This document shows, in pieces, positions 18,895 through 27,936 of a stretch of 64,000 bases of DNA (positions are counted from its first letter, which is position 1; each line of letters opens with the position of its first letter). Below the pieces are notes generated by a model. It searched no databases and had not been told where the DNA came from. It saw only the letters and a program-made list of their open reading frames with translations. Origin of the DNA: CAZPQK01 sp964588695 (lineage in GTDB: Bacteria > Krumholzibacteriota > Krumholzibacteriia > WVZY01 > JAKEHA01); assembly GCA_964588695.1 (NCBI GenBank), contig CAZPQK010000005.1, positions 62,001 to 126,000 on the forward strand, given 5' to 3'. The translations under genes and the position numbers were made by a program.

Positions 18895-19979
18895 TGCTTT
18901 ACCATCTGCTATATCCGCTCAACGAAACCTTCGCGATTTTTAATGTGTTTCGTTACATCACGTTCCGTGCAGCGTACGCGATGGTGACGGCGTTGATTAT
19001 CAGCTTCATTCTGGGGCCAATTCTGATTCGCTTTCTGGAGCGCCTGCAACTGCACGAACAGATCAACGTCGATGGTCCCAAGAGTCATCAGTCCAAGTCG
19101 GGAACACCGACGATGGGCGGGTTGCTGATTCTAGCTGCCACCATTATTCCGTCTTTGCTGTGGTGCAATTTGACAAACCCCTACGTGCACATCGTGCTGC
19201 TGGCGACGGTGTGGATGGGATTCATTGGGTTCTTAGATGACTACTTGAGCGTGATCAAAAAGAAGGAAAAAGGCCTTGTCGGTCGCTACAAATTGCTGGG
19301 GCAGGTGGCATTTGGTCTCGGCTTGGGATTGTTGTTGTATTTACGCCCCATGGTTCCGGATGCGGCGACGATTACCAGCGTGCCGTTTTTTAAGGGTTTG
19401 TTTATAAACTTCGCGCTGTTCTATCCAATTTTGGTGATGCTGGTGATCACCGGTACTAGTAACGCCGTTAACTTAAGTGATGGCATTGACGGCCTGGCGA
19501 TCGGTCTCAGTGCGTTTTGTTTTCTCGCTTTCGCTGGACTTGCGTATCTAAGCGGACACCGCGGCTTCAGCGACTATCTGAACATCATGTATCTGGAGGG
19601 AAGTGGCGAATTAAGCATCTATTGCATGTCGGTGGTCGGTGCTTCGTTGGGCTTTCTCTGGTACAACAGCCATCCTGCACAGGTATTCATGGGCGACACG
19701 GGGTCGTTGTCGCTCGGTGGAGCGCTCGGAGCAGTTGCAGTTTTATTGAAGCGAGAGTTGCTGTTGCTGGTCATCGGCGGCGTTTTTGTTGCCGAAGCGC
19801 TAAGCGTGATTCTGCAGGTGACGTCCTTCAAGCTGACTGGGAAAAGAATCTTTAAAATGGCGCCATTGCATCACCACTTCGAGCTCAAAGGGTGGCACGA
19901 AAACAAAGTGGTAGTGCGATTCTTAATTGTGGCAGCTCTGTTAACGCTGCTTAGTCTGAGTACACTGAAACTGCAATAG
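18894..19979 (+). CDS. mraY: MraY, phospho-MurNAc-pentapeptide translocase
   Basis: A 361-residue polytopic membrane enzyme (about ten helices) that transfers phospho-MurNAc-pentapeptide to undecaprenyl phosphate, giving lipid I. Diagnostic motifs are SGTPTMGGLLIL, the Asp-Asp pair in GFLDDYLSVIKK, NAVNLSDGIDGLA, FMGDTGSLSLGG and the HHHFE stretch near the end. Length is standard. It begins in a TAATG overlap with murF and is followed after one base by murD. Confidence 0.98.
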   Translation: MLYHLLYPLNETFAIFNVFRYITFRAAYAMVTALIISFILGPILIRFLERLQLHEQINVDGPKSHQSKSGTPTMGGLLILAATIIPSLLWCNLTNPYVHIVLLATVWMGFIGFLDDYLSVIKKKEKGLVGRYKLLGQVAFGLGLGLLLYLRPMVPDAATITSVPFFKGLFINFALFYPILVMLVITGTSNAVNLSDGIDGLAIGLSAFCFLAFAGLAYLSGHRGFSDYLNIMYLEGSGELSIYCMSVVGASLGFLWYNSHPAQVFMGDTGSLSLGGALGAVAVLLKRELLLLVIGGVFVAEALSVILQVTSFKLTGKRIFKMAPLHHHFELKGWHENKVVVRFLIVAALLTLLSLSTLKLQ

Positions 19980-19980
19980 T

Positions 19981-21324
19981 ATGAGGCGCGTGTTGGTTGT
20001 GGGCTTAGCAAAATCGGGCGTTGCCGTTGCCGAACTGCTGCTGGCAAACGGCGATGTAGTTGTAGGAACCGACGACAACGAACAGACACGCGCGGCGGTT
20101 TCGAATGCCCACCCCGATGTTGCTGTAGTCACGCCGGAAGAGGCTGAATCGATGCTGACGGATGTGGACGAGCTGGTGGTGAGTCCGGGTGTGCCCGAAT
20201 CGAACGCTTTGTTGCGCGCGGCGCGCAGTGGTGGCGTTCCGGTGGTTGGCGAAATCGAAGTCGCCTACCGATGGGCAGAGGCACCCATCATCGCCGTGAC
20301 CGGGACCAACGGTAAGTCCACGACCGTCGGTTTGATCGCCGAGATGCTGGCTTATGACCGACACGTTGCACTGGCCGGGAACTATGGCCATCCCTTTGCG
20401 TCGGCAGTTCGCGAAGGCAGTGCCGATACCTATGTACTCGAACTCAGTAGCTTTCAACTCGACACCATCATCGAGTTTCGTGCCGATATCGCGGTAATAC
20501 TAAACATCACGCCCGACCATCTGGATCGTTACGACAACGACTTTATCAAGTACCAGCAATCCAAGGCACGAATTGACAATGGTGATCCCGCCAACGCGGT
20601 CCTGGTGTTTAACGCCGACGACCCCGCGGCGGTTTCGGTTGCCGAACGAAGTCGGCGAACGTTGATTCCGTTCAGCGCTACCAAGGAGCTCTCGCTGGGT
20701 GTGTTTGTTCGTGACGACAGTTTTATTGTAAAAACCGACGAAGAGGAGGCGGTCGTCGGTCCGCGGACGGCGTTTGCTCCTCGCGGAGAGCACAACGCCG
20801 CCAACGCGTGCGCCGCCATTGCCGCTGCTGTGGTCGCGGGCGCGCCAGTCGAGTTTATCTCGGCCGGCTTGACCAGCTACACCGCGCTTCCACATCGAAT
20901 GGAGTTGGTTGGGGTGTCCGACGGCGTCAGCTTTATCAACGACTCTAAGGCCACCAATGTTGACGCGGCAGCGAAAGCGCTTACCGGAGTGGCTGCACCG
21001 GTCGTTTTGATTTTGGGTGGACGCGACAAGGACAGCGATTTCGCTCAGTTGATACCGAGCCTCGGTAGCGTGTCTCTCGTGCTCACCTTGGGCGAAGCTG
21101 CCGATCGCATCGAGCGCGCGCTTGACGGCCACGTGCAACTGCAGCGAGTTGCCACGTTGCCGGAGGCGGTCCGCGCTGGTCGCGACAATTTGCAGAATGT
21201 CGGTACCGTGTTGTTGGCGCCGGCGTGTAGCAGCTTTGACATGTTCAAGAACTTCGAGGATCGCGGCGACGCGTTTCGGGAAGCAGTGAGTGAACTGGTG
21301 GAGGGCGTCGATGGCAACGCGTAA
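19981..21324 (+). CDS. murD: MurD, UDP-MurNAc-L-alanine:D-glutamate ligase
   Basis: A 447-residue Mur ligase adding D-glutamate. The N-terminal Rossmann domain begins RRVLVVGLAKSGVAVAELL, the ATP site is VTGTNGKSTTVG, and ELSSFQLDT and NDSKATNVDAAAKAL mark the central and C-terminal domains. The order, after mraY and before ftsW, is the standard dcw order. The end overlaps ftsW by 14 bases. Confidence 0.97.
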   Translation: MRRVLVVGLAKSGVAVAELLLANGDVVVGTDDNEQTRAAVSNAHPDVAVVTPEEAESMLTDVDELVVSPGVPESNALLRAARSGGVPVVGEIEVAYRWAEAPIIAVTGTNGKSTTVGLIAEMLAYDRHVALAGNYGHPFASAVREGSADTYVLELSSFQLDTIIEFRADIAVILNITPDHLDRYDNDFIKYQQSKARIDNGDPANAVLVFNADDPAAVSVAERSRRTLIPFSATKELSLGVFVRDDSFIVKTDEEEAVVGPRTAFAPRGEHNAANACAAIAAAVVAGAPVEFISAGLTSYTALPHRMELVGVSDGVSFINDSKATNVDAAAKALTGVAAPVVLILGGRDKDSDFAQLIPSLGSVSLVLTLGEAADRIERALDGHVQLQRVATLPEAVRAGRDNLQNVGTVLLAPACSSFDMFKNFEDRGDAFREAVSELVEGVDGNA

Positions 21325-22474
21325 GAGTCGGGTAATGCCGGTGTTTCACACCGATATAGATCGCCGCGTTTTGTGGGTGGTAATGGCACTAATGGGGGTA
21401 GGGGTCAGCCTGGTGGCGTCGTCGAGTTCGTTCTTTTCCGGCGGCGTGTTTTCAGATCATTTCTACCTGCTTAATCGGCATTTGGTAAAAGTATTCATCG
21501 CGCTGGTGATCATGATGGTTGCCGTACGGATCGACTACATGCATTACCGACGACTGGCACCGGTTGGTCTGGTTGTAGGGATCGCGTTGATGATCGGGCT
21601 GTCTTTTTATGGCGCGAACATTCGCAACACCGAGCGCTGGTTTTACATCTCCAGCCTGAATATGGCTGTTCAGCCCGCCGACATCGCCCGCATGGCGTTG
21701 GTGTTTTTTCTCGCCTATTGGATTACACGGTCGGGACGGGACTTTACCCGTTTTAAAGAAGGATTTCTGCCCGCGGCCGCCGCATCGATGTTGGTGATTG
21801 CGTTGATTGCCCTGACCCCCAACTACGGCAACGCGACGGCCACTCTGATGGTGTCGGTGTTGATTATGTTTCTCGGCGGCGCCCGGATTGCACACCTGGC
21901 AGGGATGGTCGGTGCGGTAGTGCTGGTGGGCTTTGTAAAAGTACTTTCAGCCGGTTACGTGCGCGAGCGAATTGCGGCGTACCTGAATCCGGATTCTGCG
22001 GTTGATGCGATTAACTGGCAGGTTCACCAGTCGCTAATCGGGTTGGGCTCCGGCGGTTTGTTTGGCGTTGGTTTGGGCGACAGTGCGCAGAAGTTCAGTT
22101 GGCTGCCCGACGCTTACACCGACTTTATCTTTGCCATTTTGGGCGAAGAGTTGGGTTTGATCGGGACGGTTGCAGTGAGTTTGCTGTTCTTGTTGCTGGC
22201 GTTGCGGGCACTCAAAATATCACGCCAGTGTGGAGATACTTTCGGAGAAATGCTTGCTGCGGGGATAGGCTGTTCGGTTTTTGTCTACGCCATGCTGAAT
22301 ATGGCGGTAACGACCGGTTTGTTTCCAGTGACAGGACTGCCGCTACCGTTCATTAGCTACGGCGGTTCGGCAATGACCATTAATGCTTTTGCGGTTGGAG
22401 TATTGCTGAATATTTCGCGTACTCGCCGCGGCAAAGGTGCAAGGAACTTGGCGATGGCGGGGGAGGCCGGTTAA
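21311..22474 (+). CDS. ftsW: FtsW, septal lipid II glycosyltransferase (SEDS family)
   Basis: A 387-residue SEDS protein with about ten membrane helices. Family motifs are NTERWFYI, AYLNPDSAVDAINWQVHQSL, LGEELGLIGT and the closing TGLPLPFISYGGSAM. It polymerises lipid II at the septum together with FtsI. I chose the ATG at 21311, which has GGAGGG five bases upstream and overlaps murD; the open frame extends 21 bases further but without a better start. The stop overlaps murG (TAATG). Confidence 0.96.
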   Translation: MATRKSRVMPVFHTDIDRRVLWVVMALMGVGVSLVASSSSFFSGGVFSDHFYLLNRHLVKVFIALVIMMVAVRIDYMHYRRLAPVGLVVGIALMIGLSFYGANIRNTERWFYISSLNMAVQPADIARMALVFFLAYWITRSGRDFTRFKEGFLPAAAASMLVIALIALTPNYGNATATLMVSVLIMFLGGARIAHLAGMVGAVVLVGFVKVLSAGYVRERIAAYLNPDSAVDAINWQVHQSLIGLGSGGLFGVGLGDSAQKFSWLPDAYTDFIFAILGEELGLIGTVAVSLLFLLLALRALKISRQCGDTFGEMLAAGIGCSVFVYAMLNMAVTTGLFPVTGLPLPFISYGGSAMTINAFAVGVLLNISRTRRGKGARNLAMAGEAG

Positions 22475-23604
22475 TGAGCCGGGAGACGTCGATAAAGGTT
22501 GTGTTCGCCGGAGGTGGAACCGGTGGGCACGTCTACCCTGCCATCGCCATGTATGAAGCGCTGCTCGATGTGAGCAACGTCGAAGCGCTTTTTGTAGGAG
22601 TGTCGGGAGGAATGGAAGAGCAAATCATTGGTAGCCGAGGATGGCCACTGGAAACATTGCCTGGGCGCGGAGTTCGTCGAGCCTCTTTGTTTACCAAGCT
22701 ATCCACTCCGGTAACAACCGCGCGCGCGGTGTCGGGTGGGTTGCGTTTGCTTGCGCGTTTCCAGCCGGACGTTGTTGTTGGTACCGGTGGGTTCGCGAGC
22801 GCCGCGATGGTTCTGGCCGCATGGCTGCGCCGAACACCGCGACTTCTGCAAGAGCAGAACGCAGTTCCCGGGATGACGAACCGCTGGCTTTCGCTAGTGG
22901 CGAACCGGGTATTGCTCAGTTACCAGGGCTCCGAAAAGTGGCTTAAGGGTAGCCCCGGTACCGTCGTTATTGGCAACCCATTGCGTAAAATAGCTAAACA
23001 ATCACGCGAAGTTGCTGCTGGCGAGCTTGGCCTGGACCCGGCGCGACCGACGGTACTGGTAATGGGGGGAAGCCGGGGCGCTACAAAGGTGAACGAAGCG
23101 GTCGCCAATGCGATCCCGAAAGTGCTAGCCGAATTTGATAGTCAGTTTCTAATCCTCGCGGGCAACAACAACGCCAGTAATGTGGCGAAGCAAACGGCTG
23201 ATCACGCCGACCGCGTGAAGGTGCTGGCCTACAGCGAAAACATGGACTCGGTCTATGCCGCGTCCGACGTTGCGGTGGCGCGCGCGGGTGCTTCTTCGGT
23301 GTTCGAAATCGCGGCGCGAGCGCTGCCTACCGTGTTTGTTCCTTATCCCTATGCGGCTGACGACCATCAGCAAAAGAACGTCGACCCGCTAGTCGCGGAT
23401 GGCGCGGCGTTTTGTATTCGCGACCAGGAGATTACCGGCGAGAACCTTTCCGCCTTGTTGCTTGAGATTCTTCGAAGCCCCGAGCAACGGCAACAGATGG
23501 CTGACCGGTTGCGAGCGTGGGCTCGACCGGACGCAGCGCAACGTGCAGCCAGCGAAATTCTCAATCTGATCGGTCGCCAACCGATCGCAGCGGCGGTGGT
23601 GTAG
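22474..23604 (+). CDS. murG: MurG, lipid II synthase
   Basis: A 376-residue GT28 enzyme that adds GlcNAc to lipid I at the inner face of the cytoplasmic membrane. The first glycine-rich loop is AGGGTGGHVYPAIA; LQEQNAVPGMTNRWLS and VMGGSRGATKVNEAV follow. The C-terminal lobe has ARAGASSVFEIAARALPTVFVPYPYA and DDHQQKNV, which hold the UDP-GlcNAc contacts. It starts in a TAATG overlap with ftsW. Confidence 0.97.
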   Translation: MSRETSIKVVFAGGGTGGHVYPAIAMYEALLDVSNVEALFVGVSGGMEEQIIGSRGWPLETLPGRGVRRASLFTKLSTPVTTARAVSGGLRLLARFQPDVVVGTGGFASAAMVLAAWLRRTPRLLQEQNAVPGMTNRWLSLVANRVLLSYQGSEKWLKGSPGTVVIGNPLRKIAKQSREVAAGELGLDPARPTVLVMGGSRGATKVNEAVANAIPKVLAEFDSQFLILAGNNNASNVAKQTADHADRVKVLAYSENMDSVYAASDVAVARAGASSVFEIAARALPTVFVPYPYAADDHQQKNVDPLVADGAAFCIRDQEITGENLSALLLEILRSPEQRQQMADRLRAWARPDAAQRAASEILNLIGRQPIAAAVV

Positions 23605-23606
23605 GT

Positions 23607-24998
23607 ATGGTGTTCTTAGGGCGAACTCGACGAATTCATTTTGTCGGTATCGGCGGTATTGGAATGAGCGGAATCGCCGAAGTGCTTATTAACTTGGGCT
23701 TCGAGGTTTCGGGGAGCGATCTGCGCGAATCCGACACCACCGAGCGACTGACCGGCCTGGGTGCCACGGTGTTTGTCGGGCATAGCGCCGACAATGTGAG
23801 TGACGCGGATGTAGTTGTGTACTCCAGCGCGGTGAACACGCAAAACCCGGAAGTCTCCGCCGCGCTGGAACAGGGAATTCCAGCAATTCCGCGCACCGAA
23901 ATGCTGGCCGAACTCATGCGGCTTAAGTTTGCCGTCACGGTGGGAGGGTCACACGGAAAAACCTCCACTACTTCGTTGGCTGCCGCGGTTCTCGCACGCG
24001 GGGGCCTGGACCCGACCGTTGTTGTCGGTGGTAAATTGCGCGCGATCTCGAGTAATGCCCGGCTGGGAGACAGTCGTTATCTGGTCGCTGAGGCAGACGA
24101 GAGCGACGGCCAGTTCGTTAAACTGCCGTCTTCGATTGCCGTCATTACCAACATCGACCTGGAGCATCTCGACCACTATCGCGACCTCGATGACATTAAA
24201 GACGCGTTCATCCGCTACGCTAATCGTGTCCCGTTTTACGGAGCGGTCATCGTGTGCGCCGACGACGCCAACGCGATGAGCATTGTTCCCGAACTGACCC
24301 GGCGAACCATTACCTATTCACTCGGCGGTGACGCACAGGTTACCGCGCGCATTGTTTCGCAGGAGCCACGCGGTACCACGTTCGAGGTGACCTCCAACGG
24401 CGAAGCGCTTGGTGAAATCTGCTTAGGGATCCCTGGGGAGCATTACGTGCGTAACGCGTTGGCCGCGGTGGCCATCGGTTTGGAAATGGAAATTCCTTTC
24501 GGTGACATTCGCGACGGCCTGGAAGCGTTTCAGGGAGTGGGGAGACGTTTTGAGATTAAGGGCGAGCAAGCTGGTGTAATTGTCGTCGACGACTATGGAC
24601 ACCATCCAACCGAAATTGCCGCGACCATCGCCGCCGCTCGCGCCAACTTCGACCGTCGGGTGCTGGTCGTGTTTCAGCCGCATCGCTACTCAAGAACTCA
24701 GTCGCTCATCGATGACTTCGCGCAGTGTTTCGTAGGCGCCGACCATGTCGCGATTACCCCGCTTTATGCGGCCGGCGAGCGCCCTATACCCGGAGTGGAC
24801 GAAGCGTTGATTGTGGACCGGGTCAATGAGTCCGGAGGAGTGTCGGCGGTGAAGGTCGACGGTCTCGACGAGGCGGTGGATTGGGCGGTTAAGACTGCGG
24901 TTTCCGGCGACCTGGTTTTGGCGATGGGTGCGGGAAACATTTACACAGTTTGCGATCGCATTCTGGCGCGATTGGCCGAGAAGGGTGTGTCCGCGTAG
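23607..24998 (+). CDS. murC: MurC, UDP-MurNAc:L-alanine ligase
   Basis: A 463-residue Mur ligase adding the first amino acid. It opens with IHFVGIGGIGMSGIAEVL, has the ATP site GGSHGKTSTTS, then EADESDGQFVKL and the C-terminal DDYGHHPTEIAATI and FQPHRYSRT motifs, all diagnostic of MurC. The ATG at 23607 begins two bases after the murG stop; the open frame upstream lies inside murG. A GTG at 23610 is possible. Confidence 0.97.
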   Translation: MVFLGRTRRIHFVGIGGIGMSGIAEVLINLGFEVSGSDLRESDTTERLTGLGATVFVGHSADNVSDADVVVYSSAVNTQNPEVSAALEQGIPAIPRTEMLAELMRLKFAVTVGGSHGKTSTTSLAAAVLARGGLDPTVVVGGKLRAISSNARLGDSRYLVAEADESDGQFVKLPSSIAVITNIDLEHLDHYRDLDDIKDAFIRYANRVPFYGAVIVCADDANAMSIVPELTRRTITYSLGGDAQVTARIVSQEPRGTTFEVTSNGEALGEICLGIPGEHYVRNALAAVAIGLEMEIPFGDIRDGLEAFQGVGRRFEIKGEQAGVIVVDDYGHHPTEIAATIAAARANFDRRVLVVFQPHRYSRTQSLIDDFAQCFVGADHVAITPLYAAGERPIPGVDEALIVDRVNESGGVSAVKVDGLDEAVDWAVKTAVSGDLVLAMGAGNIYTVCDRILARLAEKGVSA

Positions 24999-25000
24999 TT

Positions 25001-25894
25001 ATGGATCGGCTCGCAACACGGTTGCGCCGGTGGTTGGGTAACGACCTGAAAGTAGACGAACCGATGGCCGCTCACACAACAATTGGGGTAGGCGGGCCGG
25101 CGAAACTGCTGGCCACGCCGCGAACCATGGGACAAGTCGCCAGAGTGGTAAAAGCGGTTAACGAATATGGGATTGAGCTGGCCGTTGTTGGGCGTGGGTC
25201 GAACTTGATCGTTCGCGACTCAGGTTTTGATGGCTTGATTATGAAGATGACAAACCTTGCAGATGTAAAAGTCAACAAGCGCACGGTGCGCGCCGAAGGC
25301 GGCGCGTCGTTCGCTCGACTCGCCAGAACCATGACCAGGCAGGGGCGCACTGGACTGGAGTTTGGAATTGGGATCCCTGGTTCCGTCGGCGGCGCCGTTC
25401 GAATGAACGCGGGGGCGTTTGGCGGCGAGGTTAAAGACGTGTTGCGGCGCGTCAAGCTAGTAACGAGCGAAGGTGTTGTGCAGGTCCTTAAAGGCGAAGA
25501 CATCGAGTTTAGTTACCGCAAGAGTAAACTGCCAGCCGGCAGCGTTGTGCTTTCTGCGACGTTTGACTGTGCGCCCGGCAAGATCGATCAGCAAACCTAC
25601 GACCGCTCGATTGGTCGCAAAGAAAGCCAGCCAATAGCGGAGCGTTCTTTTGGTAGTACGTTCGTCAATCCGCCCGGTGGTTTCGCGGCGCAGATGATCG
25701 AAGCCTGTGGGCTAAAAGGACGCCAACGGGGTGGAGCGCAGTTTTCATCGAAACACGCAAATTTCATTGTGAACATAAACAATCAGGCCACTGCCAGCGA
25801 TGTTGAATATCTCATTCGTCTGGCGCAACGCGAGGTAAAGAAGAAATTCGGTGTCTCGCTTCACACGGAGGTCGTGATCATTGGGAATCGGTAA
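25001..25894 (+). CDS. murB: MurB, UDP-N-acetylenolpyruvoylglucosamine reductase
   Basis: A 297-residue FAD enzyme that reduces UDP-enolpyruvoyl-GlcNAc to UDP-MurNAc. The FAD-binding part has HTTIGVGGPAKLL, GRGSNLIVRD and EFGIGIPGSVGGAVRMNAGAFGGE. The catalytic region is SFGSTFVNP with its active-site serine, and the late glutamate lies in LHTEVVIIG. The length fits the short type II MurB. The ATG at 25001 lies two bases after murC. MurB here occupies the slot between murC and ftsQ, with no ddl beside it. Confidence 0.96.
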   Translation: MDRLATRLRRWLGNDLKVDEPMAAHTTIGVGGPAKLLATPRTMGQVARVVKAVNEYGIELAVVGRGSNLIVRDSGFDGLIMKMTNLADVKVNKRTVRAEGGASFARLARTMTRQGRTGLEFGIGIPGSVGGAVRMNAGAFGGEVKDVLRRVKLVTSEGVVQVLKGEDIEFSYRKSKLPAGSVVLSATFDCAPGKIDQQTYDRSIGRKESQPIAERSFGSTFVNPPGGFAAQMIEACGLKGRQRGGAQFSSKHANFIVNINNQATASDVEYLIRLAQREVKKKFGVSLHTEVVIIGNR

Positions 25895-26654
25895 AACCAG
25901 AGCACAACGCAAAGCCAGCATTCGCGCCGCGTTTACCCGCGTGGTTACCGTGTTGATTGTTGGTTCCGCGATTGTAGCCGCCATGCACGCGTACAACTAC
26001 GCGACGACTGCCGACCGGTTTATGGTGCAAAACGTGGAGTTTTCCGGCCTCACCCGGGTTGCGACCGTCGAGCTTGAGCCCCTCATCGACGATCTGGCGG
26101 GGCAGAACCTGTTGCTCGCGCCGCTAGAAAGCTACGCCCAGCGACTTACTCTGCACCCCCGCGTTCGTCACGCACAACTTCGTCGGGTGCTCCCGGACAA
26201 GGTTGCGGTAACCGTTGAGGAGCGTGAACCTGTCGCGCTGGTGTTTACCGGCGAGTTTTTTGAGGTCGACACCGACGGCGTCGTCATGAGCCGCGATAGT
26301 TTCACCGATATGCTGGATCTTCCAATTATTTCGGGCATAGCGGCCGAGTCGGTTCAGCCGGGCCGCCGCTCCGACAGCGACGAACTACGCTCGGCACTGA
26401 TCGCGTTGCAGGCGTGTCATCGCTACGGCGGGGAACTCGCCGACGATGTCTCCGAGATAGCCATCGCCAAGGAAGGAGTCGTAATTCGTTCGTTGAGCCG
26501 TCACCAGGTGTTGGTGTTGGGCGAAGGCGACTTCGACGCAAAACTTAAAAAGTACTTTCTCCTTAAAGACACCATGTCCACAGCCGAACGTGATGCCCGC
26601 TGGGTGGATCTTCGGTTTCAGGATCAGGTCGTACTCCGAGATCAACGCCAATAG
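25881..26654 (+). CDS. ftsQ: FtsQ, divisome protein with POTRA domain
   Basis: A 257-residue bitopic protein: basic cytoplasmic N-terminus (KTRAQRKASIR), one membrane helix (about residues 20-38, VVTVLIVGSAIVAAMHAY), then a POTRA-like domain (MVQNVEFSGLTRVATVELEPLI) and the FtsQ/DivIB region (HPRVRHAQLRRVLPDKVAVTVEEREPVAL). It links FtsL/FtsB to the septal synthase. The TTG start is supported by GGAGGT eight bases upstream (25867-25872), inside the murB end. Confidence 0.92.
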   Translation: MGIGKTRAQRKASIRAAFTRVVTVLIVGSAIVAAMHAYNYATTADRFMVQNVEFSGLTRVATVELEPLIDDLAGQNLLLAPLESYAQRLTLHPRVRHAQLRRVLPDKVAVTVEEREPVALVFTGEFFEVDTDGVVMSRDSFTDMLDLPIISGIAAESVQPGRRSDSDELRSALIALQACHRYGGELADDVSEIAIAKEGVVIRSLSRHQVLVLGEGDFDAKLKKYFLLKDTMSTAERDARWVDLRFQDQVVLRDQRQ

Positions 26655-26665
26655 GTAGGTAAGAC

Positions 26666-27919
26666 ATGCGGCACACGCTCATGAATAAAATAACTCGTCA
26701 GGCCAGTAACGTTCGCGCCAGTATCGACTTGGGTACCACCAAAGTGTCGGCCATGATCGCGCAAGTGGAAAACGGCGAAGTTCGGTTGTTGGGAGCGGGT
26801 ACCGCTCCGGTCGCGGGAATGCGGCAAGGGGTGGTGGTTGATATAGAGCAGGCATCCAAAGCCATCCGCGCAGCGCTTAACGACGCCGAACAGATGGCCG
26901 GAATGACGGTCAAGCGCTTGTCGGTGGGCGCGGCCGGAGAACATATTCGTTCCTTGAACAGCCGCGGGGTGGTTTCGATTGACGACATCGATGCCGAGAT
27001 TACGTCGGATGACGTGGTGAGGGTCATCGACGCCAGTCGCAGCCTGCACCTGCCGCCGGAACGTGAGATTTTACATACGATTCCAGGCGAATACATCGTT
27101 GACAATCAGCGGGGTATTCGACACCCTGCGGGCATGTTCGGCAGTCGTCTGGAGGCGCGGGTGCATATCGTGACCGCAGCCCGGGCGGCGATCGACAATA
27201 TCGCCAAAGCCGTAGATCTGGCCGGTGCGGAACTCGAAGAAATCGTGTTCGAGCCGCTGGCGTCGGCGGCTGCGGTGCTTTCGCCGGACGAGCGCGAGAT
27301 GGGCGTGATGCTTCTCGACATCGGAGGCGGCACCACCGATGTCCTGATTGCCAGTGAAGACGGCATCCAGGCGAGCGGTGTGATTGGCCTGGGGGGCAAC
27401 AATATCACCAGCGATGTGGCTTATGGACTAAGAACGTCCCAACGTCACGCGGAAGAAATCAAGGTTCGACACGGTTGCGCGTTGTCTAGTATGGTCGGCG
27501 ACAACGCGGTGATTGAGGTCAACACGCTGGGTGCGAACGAAAACCGGCGCCTGGCCAAACAGATGCTCTCGGGCATCATCGAACCGCGAGTGACCGAGCT
27601 TTTTGGATTGATTGACAAGCAAATAGAGGACAACGGGCTGAAGAGTGTGATGGGTGCGGGTGTTGTCCTGACCGGCGGAACCGCGATGTTGAAAGGCATT
27701 CGCGAACTAGCGGAGCAGGTATTTGATCTGCCCGTGCGGGTGGGAAATCCGAGCAGGATTCAAGGCCTCTCGGAGGTGGTTCAGCACCCACGGTTTGCCA
27801 CCGGAGTTGGGCTCTTGTATCCCAACCACGACGCCGAAGAAACCCTGGAATCGCGCAGCCGTGCTAAATTCTCGCGATCCTTTGTACAGCTCAAGCGGGC
27901 CATCGCGAGTTTTATATAG
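26666..27919 (+). CDS. ftsA: FtsA, actin-like membrane tether of FtsZ
   Basis: A 417-residue actin-fold ATPase. Phosphate-binding loop SIDLGTTKVSAMIAQ is near the N-terminus, with MLLDIGGGTTDVLIA and GVVLTGGTAMLKGIRELA later, and the 1C-domain between. The protein ends in a basic amphipathic helix (FSRSFVQLKRAIASFI), the usual membrane-targeting sequence. It anchors FtsZ and recruits later division proteins. The gene lies 11 bases after ftsQ and 17 before ftsZ. Confidence 0.97.
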   Translation: MRHTLMNKITRQASNVRASIDLGTTKVSAMIAQVENGEVRLLGAGTAPVAGMRQGVVVDIEQASKAIRAALNDAEQMAGMTVKRLSVGAAGEHIRSLNSRGVVSIDDIDAEITSDDVVRVIDASRSLHLPPEREILHTIPGEYIVDNQRGIRHPAGMFGSRLEARVHIVTAARAAIDNIAKAVDLAGAELEEIVFEPLASAAAVLSPDEREMGVMLLDIGGGTTDVLIASEDGIQASGVIGLGGNNITSDVAYGLRTSQRHAEEIKVRHGCALSSMVGDNAVIEVNTLGANENRRLAKQMLSGIIEPRVTELFGLIDKQIEDNGLKSVMGAGVVLTGGTAMLKGIRELAEQVFDLPVRVGNPSRIQGLSEVVQHPRFATGVGLLYPNHDAEETLESRSRAKFSRSFVQLKRAIASFI

Positions 27920-27936
27920 GTCCAAAGGAGACAACT

